DNA from: an uncultured Stenotrophomonas sp.
GTDB lineage: Bacteria; Pseudomonadota; Gammaproteobacteria; Xanthomonadales; Xanthomonadaceae
Assembly: GCF_913778665.1 (NCBI RefSeq)
Contig: NZ_CAJYVQ010000010.1
Coordinates: 1-64,000, forward strand
Direction: 5' to 3'
Length of the DNA: 64,000 nt
The notes beneath the pieces are model-generated. The model had not been told where the DNA came from, did no database searches, and saw only the letters and a program-made list of their open reading frames with translations. Shown here piece by piece: positions 30,814 through 39,685 of this stretch (position 1 is its first letter; every line of letters begins with the position of its first letter). The translations under genes and the position numbers were made by a program.

Positions 30814-32004
30814 ATGTTCCGCCAGACCGTGGCCGTTCTTGCCGTGCTGATTGCCGGTGCCTTGCCGATCGCTGCTCACGCCTCGCCGGCGCAGCCGCCG
30901 ATCTTCGGTGCCTACTACCCCGGCGGTTCGGCCGAGCGCTATCCGGTATCGCACATTCCGGCCGAGCGGCTGACCCACCTGTTCTACGCGTTCTCCACCA
31001 TCGAGGACGGGCGCTGCACGATCGGCGCGGACGCACCGAAGAATTTCGCCGCCCTGGCCGAGCTGAAGAAGGCGCACCCGCATCTGCGCACGCTGATCTC
31101 GATCGGCGGATGGGGCGCAGGTGGATTCTCCGACGCAGCGCTGACCGAGGCCAGCCGCAAGCGGTTGGTCGACTCATGCATGGCGCTGTTCTTCGACCGC
31201 CATGCCGGCAGCTTCGATGGCGTGGACATCGACTGGGAGTTCCCGGTCAGTGGCGGACCGAAGGAGCTGGCGCACCGCCCGCAGGATCGCGCCAACCTGA
31301 CCCGGCTCGCGCAGGCGTTCCGCGTGGCACTCGACGCGCACGGGCGCAAGGCGCGACAGCCGATGCTGCTGACCGCCGCGCTGGCCGCCGGTCGCCTGCA
31401 GACCGATGGCCCCTACGATCCAGCAGCGAGCTACGACCTGCCGGCGTTGGCCACGGTGTTCGATTTCATCAACCTGATGAGCTACGACATGGGCACCGGC
31501 TTCTCGGCGGTGTCGACCTTCAATGCGCCCTTGCATGAGGTGCCGGCCGATCCGCTGGCGCCGGAACTGCGGCGTTGGAACAACGTGGCCGGCGCCGTGC
31601 AGTACTACCGCGAACACGGGGTGCCGGCCGACAAGCTGGTGCTGGGCGTGCCGTTCTACGGGCGCGGTTTCAAGGTGACCGGTGATGCCGCCGATGGCCT
31701 GTACCAGTCCTACAGCGCGCCGGCCGATGCCGGCGACTGGCGGGTGATCAAGGCGCGCTACCTGGACCAGCCTGGCTGGACGAAGCATTGGCAGGCGCAG
31801 GCGCAGAGCCCGTGGCTGTACAACGCCGAACAGAAGGTCTTCATCAGCTACGAAGACCCGCGCTCGATCGGGCTGCGTGCGCAGTTCGCCCGCGAGCAGG
31901 GCCTGGCCGGCGTGTTCATGTGGGAGCTGACCGGCGACGACGAACAGGCCAGCCTGCTCAACGCCATGCTGGGCCCCTGGCAGAAGGCGCGCATTGGCGA
32001 TTGA
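30814..32004 (+). CDS. Glycoside hydrolase family 18 chitinase, exported
   Basis: 396 residues with a signal peptide (about 1-23). The GH18 signatures are SIGGWG (about 96-101) and DGVDIDWEFP (135-144), where Glu142 is the expected catalytic acid and Asp138/Asp140 assist. Later YDMGTGF and MWELTGDD close the barrel. It is expected to cleave beta-1,4-GlcNAc bonds of chitin outside the cell. No carbohydrate-binding module is seen. Single gene. Confidence 0.92.
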   Translation: MFRQTVAVLAVLIAGALPIAAHASPAQPPIFGAYYPGGSAERYPVSHIPAERLTHLFYAFSTIEDGRCTIGADAPKNFAALAELKKAHPHLRTLISIGGWGAGGFSDAALTEASRKRLVDSCMALFFDRHAGSFDGVDIDWEFPVSGGPKELAHRPQDRANLTRLAQAFRVALDAHGRKARQPMLLTAALAAGRLQTDGPYDPAASYDLPALATVFDFINLMSYDMGTGFSAVSTFNAPLHEVPADPLAPELRRWNNVAGAVQYYREHGVPADKLVLGVPFYGRGFKVTGDAADGLYQSYSAPADAGDWRVIKARYLDQPGWTKHWQAQAQSPWLYNAEQKVFISYEDPRSIGLRAQFAREQGLAGVFMWELTGDDEQASLLNAMLGPWQKARIGD

Positions 32005-32094
32005 GCTGCATCAGGCGATGCCCGGCGCAGCGCCGCAACGCCATCGGCCCAACCCCGCACAGCATGTCCATGCCCGCCGCGTTACGCTGCGGGC

Positions 32095-32499
32095 ATGATC
32101 CATCTCGAACGCCTGGACCATCTGGTCCTCACCGTCGCCGACATCGACCGCAGCTGTGATTTCTACCAGCGCGTGCTCGGCATGCAGGTCGTGCGCTTCG
32201 GCGCGGGCCGTACCGCGCTGCAGTTCGGCCGGCAGAAGATCAATCTGCATGCGGCCAGTGCACCGCTGCAGCCGCATGCACTGCAGCCCACGCCGGGCAG
32301 TGCCGACCTGTGCCTGGTCACGCGTACGGCGACAGTCGATGTGCTGGCCCACCTGCAGGCGCAGTCCGTTGCAGTGGAGGAGGGCCCGGTTGCACGTACC
32401 GGCGCGCTGGGGCCGATCGAATCGGTGTATTTCCGCGACCCGGATGGCAACCTGATCGAAGTCAGTCGCTACCCGGACGACGCGTACCCGCCCCGGTAG
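32095..32499 (+). CDS. VOC (glyoxalase/bleomycin-resistance fold) family protein
   Basis: 134 residues, one complete vicinal-oxygen-chelate domain of two beta-alpha-beta modules. LDHLVLTVADIDRSCDFYQR opens it, His9 is a likely metal ligand, and VYFRDPDGNLIEVSRY near the end carries the Glu ligand. Substrate unknown; relatives include glyoxalase domain-containing protein 5. Single gene, convergent with the PepSY gene. Confidence 0.8.
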   Translation: MIHLERLDHLVLTVADIDRSCDFYQRVLGMQVVRFGAGRTALQFGRQKINLHAASAPLQPHALQPTPGSADLCLVTRTATVDVLAHLQAQSVAVEEGPVARTGALGPIESVYFRDPDGNLIEVSRYPDDAYPPR

Positions 32500-32523
32500 C
32501 GCCGGGCCATTCCCGGCGAAGGC

Positions 32524-34083
32524 TCAGTTGGCCCAGACGCTGTTGGGATCGCCGTTGCGGGCGCGGCGTTGGCTGGCCACTGCCAGGCGGGCGAAGCCGC
32601 AGGCCATGGCCAGCGCGATGGCATCGACCCAGAACAGCGGCCAGTGGCCACGCGCGGCGGCGCGCCACAGCCAGTCACCATTGAGTGCGCCGTGCAGCAC
32701 CGGCACCAGCGCGGTACTGATCGCCGCCGCCCACAGCAGCTCGCGTGCGGCCTGCGCTGGGCGTCGCAGCGCGGCCCATAGTGCACAGGCCGCCCAACTG
32801 CCGAAGCAGGCCCAGCGGATGCCGTGATCGACCGCCGTCGGCGCCAGCCGCTCCAGCACCAGCGCGGTGACGAAGGCGACCGAGATCGCCACGCACAGGC
32901 CGATGCACACGCCTACCGTTGCCCGTGCCATGTTCACCGCCGAACGTGGCTGCTGCGGCTGCCGGCGCTTGCGCCGCGATTCGATCCACAGCAGGTTCCC
33001 CGAGTAGAACAGGAACGCGCCGCCGAGGCCGAGCAGGAAGTACAGCCAGACCACCACGCCGTTGCCGAATTCGCCGAAGTGCAGCGCATAGGCAGCGCTG
33101 AGCGTGGCGTGGTTGGCATCGCGGTGGCCGGGCAGCTGGCTGGCGAGCACGCGGCCACTGGCCACGTCCAGCGCGACCGAACCGAGCGGGCCGAGGGTGC
33201 CGCTGGATTCGCCGGTGATCTCGATGGTGGCGTTGGCATCGCCGCCGTTGGCCAGCTTCAGGTAGGCCGGTTCGAAATCGGCAATGCCCTGTGCGCGCGC
33301 CACTTCCAATGCGCGGGCATGCAACTCACGCAGGCTGCCTGGCGCGGCCGGCACGCCACTGGCCTCGCGCACCGGCGCGGTATCCATGGCCGCCGGCACC
33401 GCTTGCATGGCCTTGCCATCGAAGATGAGCGGGTTGAGCAGGCCGATCTGGATGAAGACCAGGCACAGCAGGGCGCCGGTCACCGCGAACATCAGGTGGA
33501 ACGGCAGGCTGAGCACGCCGATCACATTGTGCGCGTCCTGCCAAAGCTGCTTGAGGTTGCGGCCGGGGCGCAGCGCGAACAGGTCGCCGAACAGCTTGGG
33601 CAGATGGATCACCAGCCCGCTGAGCAGCGCCATCCCGTACAGCAGGCTGACGATGCCCATCACGTAGATGCCGGCCACCGGCAGCCCCAGGCTGTAGTGC
33701 AGCTCGTTGACCAGTTCGGCCAGGCCGGCCTGCGGCGGTGTCGGGCTGCCTGCGGTCTGGCCCGGCCAGGCATAGCGCCAGCCACCGTCGGCGGCTTGCC
33801 AGTAGGCCAGCGGCTGCGGGTGCTCGGCGCCGGGGAAGGTCATGCCGATGTGGCGGCGTGCCTCCGCATGCGCGGCCAGCACGTCTTCCAGCAGGTACTG
33901 CGCATCGTCCAGCCCGGCGGGCAGTGCGGTGGCGGCTCCCGGGGTCTGCCACCGCGGCAGGTCGTGATGGAACAGGGTCAGCGCACCTGCATAGAAGGCC
34001 ACGAACAGGCCGAAGCCGGCCACCAGGCCGACCCAGGTATGCAGGGTAGTGAACGTGCGCAGGGTCTGCGAACTGAACTTCAT
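32524..34083 (-). CDS. PepSY-associated TM protein (iron-uptake cassette)
   Basis: 519 residues with membrane segments near residues 17-37, 140-165, 195-220 and 340-360, plus further C-terminal ones. The start KFSSQTLRTFTTLHTWVGLV has the His of the PepSY-TM family, and HNVIGVLSLPFHLMFAVTGA is a second signature. Proteins of this type are encoded with siderophore receptors and are thought to act in ferric-siderophore handling at the inner membrane. Last gene of a three-gene operon, 10 bases after the DUF3649 gene. Confidence 0.82.
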   Translation of the reverse strand: MKFSSQTLRTFTTLHTWVGLVAGFGLFVAFYAGALTLFHHDLPRWQTPGAATALPAGLDDAQYLLEDVLAAHAEARRHIGMTFPGAEHPQPLAYWQAADGGWRYAWPGQTAGSPTPPQAGLAELVNELHYSLGLPVAGIYVMGIVSLLYGMALLSGLVIHLPKLFGDLFALRPGRNLKQLWQDAHNVIGVLSLPFHLMFAVTGALLCLVFIQIGLLNPLIFDGKAMQAVPAAMDTAPVREASGVPAAPGSLRELHARALEVARAQGIADFEPAYLKLANGGDANATIEITGESSGTLGPLGSVALDVASGRVLASQLPGHRDANHATLSAAYALHFGEFGNGVVVWLYFLLGLGGAFLFYSGNLLWIESRRKRRQPQQPRSAVNMARATVGVCIGLCVAISVAFVTALVLERLAPTAVDHGIRWACFGSWAACALWAALRRPAQAARELLWAAAISTALVPVLHGALNGDWLWRAAARGHWPLFWVDAIALAMACGFARLAVASQRRARNGDPNSVWAN

Positions 34084-34093
34084 GGGAGAGGTC

Positions 34094-34357
34094 TCATTGC
34101 ACCGCGCCGGTCAGTCGCAGCAGCCCGAGCACGGCGAAGCCGGCGGCGGCGCTGCCACCCAGCACCAGCCAGGCGCGCAGCGCGCTGCGGAAGCTGAACG
34201 CCCACAGGGCGGCCAGCATCCATAGCGGGATGAAAGCGATCAGGGTCGGCACCAGCGCCCGCTGCCAGGGGCCGGGCGGCACCCATGCCAGCAGGCCGGT
34301 CGCGGCCCCGGCCAGGAAGAAGCCGGCCACGATGCCAGCAAAGGCACGCGGCCACAT
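34094..34357 (-). CDS. DUF3649 family small membrane protein
   Basis: 87 residues with three hydrophobic segments. ALWAFSFRSALRAWLVLGG matches the WxFxxRSxxRAW core of DUF3649. The ATG at 34357 overlaps the TGA of the preceding gene (TGATG), indicating translational coupling. Families DUF3325, DUF3649 and PepSY-TM commonly occur together near iron-uptake genes. Molecular function unknown. Confidence 0.72.
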   Translation of the reverse strand: MWPRAFAGIVAGFFLAGAATGLLAWVPPGPWQRALVPTLIAFIPLWMLAALWAFSFRSALRAWLVLGGSAAAGFAVLGLLRLTGAVQ

Positions 34358-34653
34358 CAGGGCGACTCCGTGCCGGGACGGTGCCAGGCGGCCAGCGCCG
34401 GCAACAGCATCGCGGCCAGCATCCAGGTGCACAACATCGCCACCAGGCCGGCGGCAACGCCCAGTTCGGCCATCCACAGCCACAGCGCGGCGGCAGCGGC
34501 GACCAGGCCGATCTGGCGGCCCAGGCGGCCGGCGCGGCGCAGGCGCGGCCAGCGGCAATGCGGCGAGGCGGCATAGAAGGCCAGCGCCGAGAACATCGCT
34601 GCCAGCATGCCCAGACTGCAGAAGCCGAGCGTGGAAAGGCCGACGGTGATCAT
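34357..34653 (-). CDS. DUF3325 family small membrane protein
   Basis: 98 residues with three hydrophobic segments (about 5-26, 45-65 and 70-90). First gene of the DUF3325-DUF3649-PepSY operon. The ATG at 34653 gives a hydrophobic N-terminus; longer in-frame starts add Pro/Arg-rich sequence without family character. Function unknown; inferred to assist iron-siderophore uptake from its partners. Confidence 0.7.
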   Translation of the reverse strand: MITVGLSTLGFCSLGMLAAMFSALAFYAASPHCRWPRLRRAGRLGRQIGLVAAAAALWLWMAELGVAAGLVAMLCTWMLAAMLLPALAAWHRPGTESP

Positions 34654-34789
34654 TGCGGACCGCCGTCGCGGCAGCGGGCCAGCGAACGCGGGGCACGGGC
34701 GGGGCCGGCGGGAGCCGGTCGGAGCGGGTGGCGCATCACGAGGTCCTGGGGGAAAGCGGGCAGGCTGGCACGGGGCGGGCTGCGCCGAC

Positions 34790-34812
34790 ATGGTAATCAT
34801 TGCAATTTCACG
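34790..34812 (-). promoter_or_regulatory. Possible Fur-like operator upstream of the PepSY cassette
   Basis: Reading the reverse strand, GCAATGATTACCATG resembles part of a Fur box (NATAATNATNATTATN-like), 137 bases upstream of the DUF3325 start. The match is partial and I could not score it. It is kept because the cassette downstream is of the iron-uptake type. Confidence 0.3.
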
Positions 34813-34851
34813 CCGCCAGCGATGGCCATTCAGCGGACCGTAGGACAGCCC

Positions 34852-34880
34852 TTGGGCTTTCCGTTGCGCTGGTTTAAGAT
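34852..34880 (+). promoter_or_regulatory. Promoter of the thrS operon
   Basis: TTGGGC (34852-34857), 17-base spacer, TAAGAT (34875-34880). Transcription would start near 34887 and give a leader of about 195 bases that contains the Thr-rich reading frame and the attenuator. Confidence 0.65.
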
Positions 34881-34940
34881 CGTCCTGTATCCCTGACTGG
34901 AACAAGGTGGCCCGCGCCCAGCGCCGGCCGAGCGTGTGAC

Positions 34941-34967
34941 ATGAGCACTACCACCGCCCCCTGTTGA
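34941..34967 (+). CDS. Putative thrS leader peptide MSTTTAPC
   Basis: Eight codons with three consecutive threonine codons (ACT ACC ACC) at positions 3-5, stop TGA at 34965-34967. It starts 54 bases after the predicted transcription start and ends 12 bases before the antiterminator stem. This is where a leader peptide must sit for ribosome stalling to choose between the two hairpins downstream. The ribosome site is weak (GAG at 34930-34932). It would sense charged tRNA-Thr; inference from layout, not demonstrated. Confidence 0.6.
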   Translation: MSTTTAPC

Positions 34968-34979
34968 CCTGCCCCCGAA

Positions 34980-35015
34980 GGCCCTGCGTTCCAGGCGCCC
35001 TCGTGGCGCTTTTTT
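34980..35015 (+). terminator. thrS attenuator: antiterminator and overlapping terminator
   Basis: Antiterminator: GGCCCTG (34980-34986) pairs with CAGG plus GCC (34992-34995, 34997-34999, one bulged C). Terminator: AGGCGCC (34993-34999) pairs with GGCGCTT (35005-35011), loop CTCGT, followed by T35010-35015. The two share 34993-34999, so only one can form. A ribosome stopped at 34967 would cover the 5' arm of the antiterminator and favour termination; one stalled on the Thr codons would not. Confidence 0.72.
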
Positions 35016-35082
35016 GTTGCCCGGGCGCCGCCCCGGGAGCGCTTTCCAGCCCGCACCGCGGGCCCCGCACGAAGCCAATGCG

Positions 35083-36984
35083 ATGATCAACATTACCCTT
35101 CCCGACGGCAGCCGCCGCGCGTTCGAAAACCCCGTCAGCGTCATGGACGTCGCCCAGTCGATCGGCGCCGGCCTGGCCAAGGCCACCATCGCCGGTGCTG
35201 TCGATGGCGTGCTGGTCGATGCCAGCGATGTCATCGACCACGATGCCAGCCTGCGCATCATCACTGCCAAGGACGAGGAGGGCGTGGAGATCATCCGCCA
35301 CTCCTGCGCCCACCTGGTCGGCCACGCCGTCAAGCAGCTGTACCCGGACGTGAAGATGGTGATCGGCCCGGTGATCGCCGAGGGCTTCTACTACGACATC
35401 TACTCCGAGCGCCCGTTCACCCCGGACGACATGGCCGCGATCGAGAAGCGCATGGGTGAGCTGATCGCCCAGGATTACGACGTCATCAAGAAGATGACGC
35501 CGCGCGCCGAAGTGATCGAGATCTTCAAGGCCCGTGGCGAGGACTACAAGCTGCGCCTGATCGAGGACATGTCCGACGACATCCAGGCGATGGGCATGTA
35601 CTACCACCAGGAGTACGTGGACATGTGCCGCGGCCCGCACGTGCCGAACACGCGCTTCCTGAAGGCCTTCAAGCTGACCCGCATTTCCGGCGCCTACTGG
35701 CGTGGCGATGCGCAGAACGAGCAGCTGCAGCGCATCTACGGCACCGCCTGGGCCGACAAGAAGCAGCTTGAGGCGTACATCAAGCGCATCGAAGAAGCCG
35801 AGATGCGCGACCACCGCCGCATCGGCAAGCAGCAGGACCTGTTCCACCTGCAGGAAGAGGCGCCGGGCCTGGTGTTCTGGCACCCGAAGGGCTGGGCGCT
35901 GTGGCAGGTGGTCGAGCAGTACATGCGCAAGGTCTACCGCAACAGCGGCTACGGCGAAGTGCGCTGCCCGCAGATTCTGGACGTGAGCCTGTGGAAGAAG
36001 TCCGGTCATTGGGACAACTACCAGGACAACATGTTCTTCACCGAATCGGAGAAGCGCACCTACGCGGTCAAGCCGATGAACTGCCCGGGCCACATCCAGG
36101 TGTTCAACCAGGGCCTGCACAGCTACCGCGACCTGCCGATCCGCTACGGTGAGTTCGGTTCCTGCCACCGCAACGAGCCGTCCGGCGCGCTGCACGGCAT
36201 TCTGCGCGTGCGTGGCTTTACCCAGGACGACGGGCATGTGTTCTGCACCGAAAACCAGATCGAATCGGAAGTGACCGCGTTCCACCAGCAGGCGCTGGCG
36301 GTCTACCAGCACTTCGGCTTCGACGAGATCCAGATCAAGATCGCGCTGCGCCCGGAATCGCGACTGGGCGATGACGCCACCTGGGACAAGGCCGAAGGTG
36401 CGCTGCGCTCGGCGCTGACCGCCTGTGGCGTGGAGTGGCAGGAGCTGCCGGGCGAAGGCGCCTTCTACGGCCCGAAGATCGAGTATCACTTGAAGGACGC
36501 CATCGGCCGTACGTGGCAGCTGGGGACCATGCAGGTCGACTTCATGATGCCGGGCCGCTTGGGTGCCGAGTATGTGGACGAGAACAGCCAGAAGAAGCAC
36601 CCGGTCATGCTGCACCGTGCCATCGTCGGCTCGATGGAGCGCTTCCTGGGCATCCTGATCGAGCACCATGCTGGCCAGTTCCCGGCCTGGCTGGCCCCGA
36701 CCCAGGTGGTGGTGGCCAATATCACCGACGCTCAGGCTGAATACGTCGCGGGCGTGACCAAAACCCTTGCGGAGCAAGGCTTCCGCGTCAGCTCGGATTT
36801 GCGTAACGAGAAGATCGGCTATAAAATCCGCGAGCATACGTTGCAGCGCGTGCCCTACCTGCTGGTCATTGGTGACCGCGAGAAGGAAAATGGGGCTGTA
36901 GCGGTGCGTACGCGTTCTGGCGAAGACCTGGGCAGCATGAGCCTGCAGGCCTTCATCGAGCGGCTCCACGCCGAGGGCGCGTAA
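35083..36984 (+). CDS. thrS: Threonine-tRNA ligase
   Basis: Charges tRNA-Thr and removes mischarged serine. 633 residues, close to the E. coli length. N-terminal TGS domain (1-61), editing domain with [14 protein letters not shown] (about 73-86), class II catalytic core with motif 2 in [16 protein letters not shown] and the zinc-binding Cys/His in MNCPGH, C-terminal anticodon-binding domain (about 540-633). The ATG at 35083 starts the TGS domain. First structural gene of the operon, downstream of the attenuator. Confidence 0.98.
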   Translation: MINITLPDGSRRAFENPVSVMDVAQSIGAGLAKATIAGAVDGVLVDASDVIDHDASLRIITAKDEEGVEIIRHSCAHLVGHAVKQLYPDVKMVIGPVIAEGFYYDIYSERPFTPDDMAAIEKRMGELIAQDYDVIKKMTPRAEVIEIFKARGEDYKLRLIEDMSDDIQAMGMYYHQEYVDMCRGPHVPNTRFLKAFKLTRISGAYWRGDAQNEQLQRIYGTAWADKKQLEAYIKRIEEAEMRDHRRIGKQQDLFHLQEEAPGLVFWHPKGWALWQVVEQYMRKVYRNSGYGEVRCPQILDVSLWKKSGHWDNYQDNMFFTESEKRTYAVKPMNCPGHIQVFNQGLHSYRDLPIRYGEFGSCHRNEPSGALHGILRVRGFTQDDGHVFCTENQIESEVTAFHQQALAVYQHFGFDEIQIKIALRPESRLGDDATWDKAEGALRSALTACGVEWQELPGEGAFYGPKIEYHLKDAIGRTWQLGTMQVDFMMPGRLGAEYVDENSQKKHPVMLHRAIVGSMERFLGILIEHHAGQFPAWLAPTQVVVANITDAQAEYVAGVTKTLAEQGFRVSSDLRNEKIGYKIREHTLQRVPYLLVIGDREKENGAVAVRTRSGEDLGSMSLQAFIERLHAEGA

Positions 36985-37047
36985 GCAAAGGTCCGGTCCG
37001 GGCGCACAGGCACCCGGACCGGTTCGATACCCTTGGGAGAACGTAAT

Positions 37048-37575
37048 ATCAGCACCCCTGACAACAAACAGAACCGCAAGAATCAGGAAATCCGTGTGCC
37101 GCGCGTCCGCGTGATCGGCAGTGACGGAGAAATGATCGGCGTGTTGTCGCGCGACGAAGCGCTGTCCATGGCCGAAGATGAAGGCCTGGACCTGGTCGAA
37201 ATCCAGCCGCAGGCCGATCCGCCGGTCTGCAAGATCATGGACTTCGGCAAGTTCAAGTTCGAAGCGCAGAAGAAGGCCAGCGAGGCCAAGAAGAAGACCA
37301 AGCAGGTCGAGATCAAGGAAGTGAAGTTCCGTCCGGTCACGGACGAGGGCGACTACCAGATCAAGCTGCGCAAGATGCGTGGGTTCCTTGAGGATGGTGA
37401 CAAGATCAAGGTCAACATCCGCTTCCGCGGCCGTGAAATGAGCCACCAGGAACTGGGCCGCGAAATGGCCAACCGGATCGAGACCGATCTGGGTGAGGAC
37501 ATCGTCATTGAATCCCGTCCGCGCCTGGAAGGGCGTCAGATGGTCATGATGATCGCGCCGAAGAAGAAGACCTGA
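37048..37575 (+). CDS. infC: Translation initiation factor IF-3, ATC start
   Basis: Prevents subunit association and checks the start codon. 175 residues. No ATG or GTG lies near the N-terminus. GGGAGA (37035-37040) is seven bases before ATC 37048, so translation should begin at this rare codon, giving [21 protein letters not shown]. The TTG at 37033 overlaps the ribosome site and is unlikely. Rare starts (AUU in E. coli) are the basis of IF-3 autoregulation. N- and C-domains are both intact, ending [10 protein letters not shown]. Confidence 0.92.
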   Translation: MSTPDNKQNRKNQEIRVPRVRVIGSDGEMIGVLSRDEALSMAEDEGLDLVEIQPQADPPVCKIMDFGKFKFEAQKKASEAKKKTKQVEIKEVKFRPVTDEGDYQIKLRKMRGFLEDGDKIKVNIRFRGREMSHQELGREMANRIETDLGEDIVIESRPRLEGRQMVMMIAPKKKT

Positions 37576-37623
37576 GGCCTGACGGGCCGCCCTCCGGGGC
37601 GCCTGGCTGAACGGTTCAGGGTG

Positions 37624-37653
37624 AAGGGGCGCCATCGGCGCCCCTTTGCTTTT
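37624..37653 (+). terminator. Terminator-like hairpin between infC and rpmI
   Basis: AAGGGGCGCC/GGCGCCCCTT with a 3-base loop ATC, followed by TTTGCTTTT. The gap 37576-37840 contains no gene. The rest is a GC-rich leader before rpmI, the region where L20 autoregulation acts in other bacteria, and it includes an extended -10-like TGTATCAT at 37715-37722. Confidence 0.8.
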
Positions 37654-37840
37654 GCAGCATGCCGGCGAATGGCCGTGAAGGGGTTGCAGGGGCTGGTGGC
37701 AGGGCGGTTTTGCCTGTATCATGCCCGGCTCGACCCACCCAGGACGGGTCGTACGCCGATCATGGCAGGACGGAAAGAGCGGCCCAGGCCGCCGCCAGAT
37801 CAGTCAGAAACCAGGGTCATATCCCATCAAGGACATTGCA

Positions 37841-38038
37841 ATGCCCAAGATCAAGACCAACCGGGCAGCGGCCAAGCGTTTCCGCAAGACCGCCTCGGGC
37901 AAGTACAAGTGCGGCCACGCCAACCGTAGCCACATCCTCACGAAGAAAGCGACCAAGCGTAAGCGTAATCTGCGTCAGACGGGCCATGTCCGTGCAGAAG
38001 ACGCAGGCCGTCTGGACCGCATGCTCCCTTACCTCTGA
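37841..38038 (+). CDS. rpmI: 50S ribosomal protein L35
   Basis: 65 residues, strongly basic, standard length, with the conserved start [13 protein letters not shown] and [15 protein letters not shown]. An AAGGA ribosome site precedes the ATG. rplT follows after 11 bases. Confidence 0.98.
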   Translation: MPKIKTNRAAAKRFRKTASGKYKCGHANRSHILTKKATKRKRNLRQTGHVRAEDAGRLDRMLPYL

Positions 38039-38049
38039 GGAACTGAAAA

Positions 38050-38409
38050 ATGGCACGAGTTAAGCGTGGCGTACAGGCGCGTCGCCGCCACAAGAAGATT
38101 CTGGATCTCGCCAAGGGCTATTACAACGCCCGCCGCAAGGTCTTCCGCGTCGCCAAGCAGGCGGTCATCAAGGCACAGCAGTACGCCTACATCGGCCGTA
38201 AGCAGAAGAAGCGCAACTTCCGTTCGCTGTGGATCACCCGTATCAATGCGGCTGCCCGCATCAACGGCCTGAGCTACAGCCGCTTCATGAACGGTCTGCT
38301 GAAGGCCGGCATCACCCTGGATCGCAAGGTCCTGGCTGACATCGCCGTGCACGACGCAGCCGGTTTTGCTGCGCTGGCCGAGAAGGCCAAGGGCGCGCTG
38401 GCGGCATAA
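38050..38409 (+). CDS. rplT: 50S ribosomal protein L20
   Basis: 119 residues, basic, standard length, with [18 protein letters not shown] and [16 protein letters not shown]. An early 23S rRNA binder, and in other bacteria the autoregulator of rpmI-rplT. The stop at 38407-38409 directly abuts the CCTTCCCGAT segment discussed under the pheS attenuator. Confidence 0.98.
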   Translation: MARVKRGVQARRRHKKILDLAKGYYNARRKVFRVAKQAVIKAQQYAYIGRKQKKRNFRSLWITRINAAARINGLSYSRFMNGLLKAGITLDRKVLADIAVHDAAGFAALAEKAKGALAA

Positions 38410-38411
38410 GT

Positions 38412-39598
<1,187 letters not shown>

Positions 39599-39609
39599 GC
39601 CGCAACCAT

Positions 39610-39632
39610 GTAGAGCCGAGCCATGCTCGGCT
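39610..39632 (+). repeat. SMAG palindrome between pheS and pheT
   Basis: GTAG head then AGCCGAGC/GCTCGGCT around CAT. It lies in the 87-base gap between two subunits of one enzyme, inside the transcript. Confidence 0.85.
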
Positions 39633-39685
39633 GCTCCTAAATTCGCAGGCCCAGGCGCATGCGCCGGGCCCACCAGGGTGACACG

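Noticed and set aside
34358..34696. Longer reverse-strand frame upstream of the DUF3649 gene
   Set aside because: The extra part is the out-of-frame shadow of the DUF3325 gene; the coupled ATG at 34357 is preferred.
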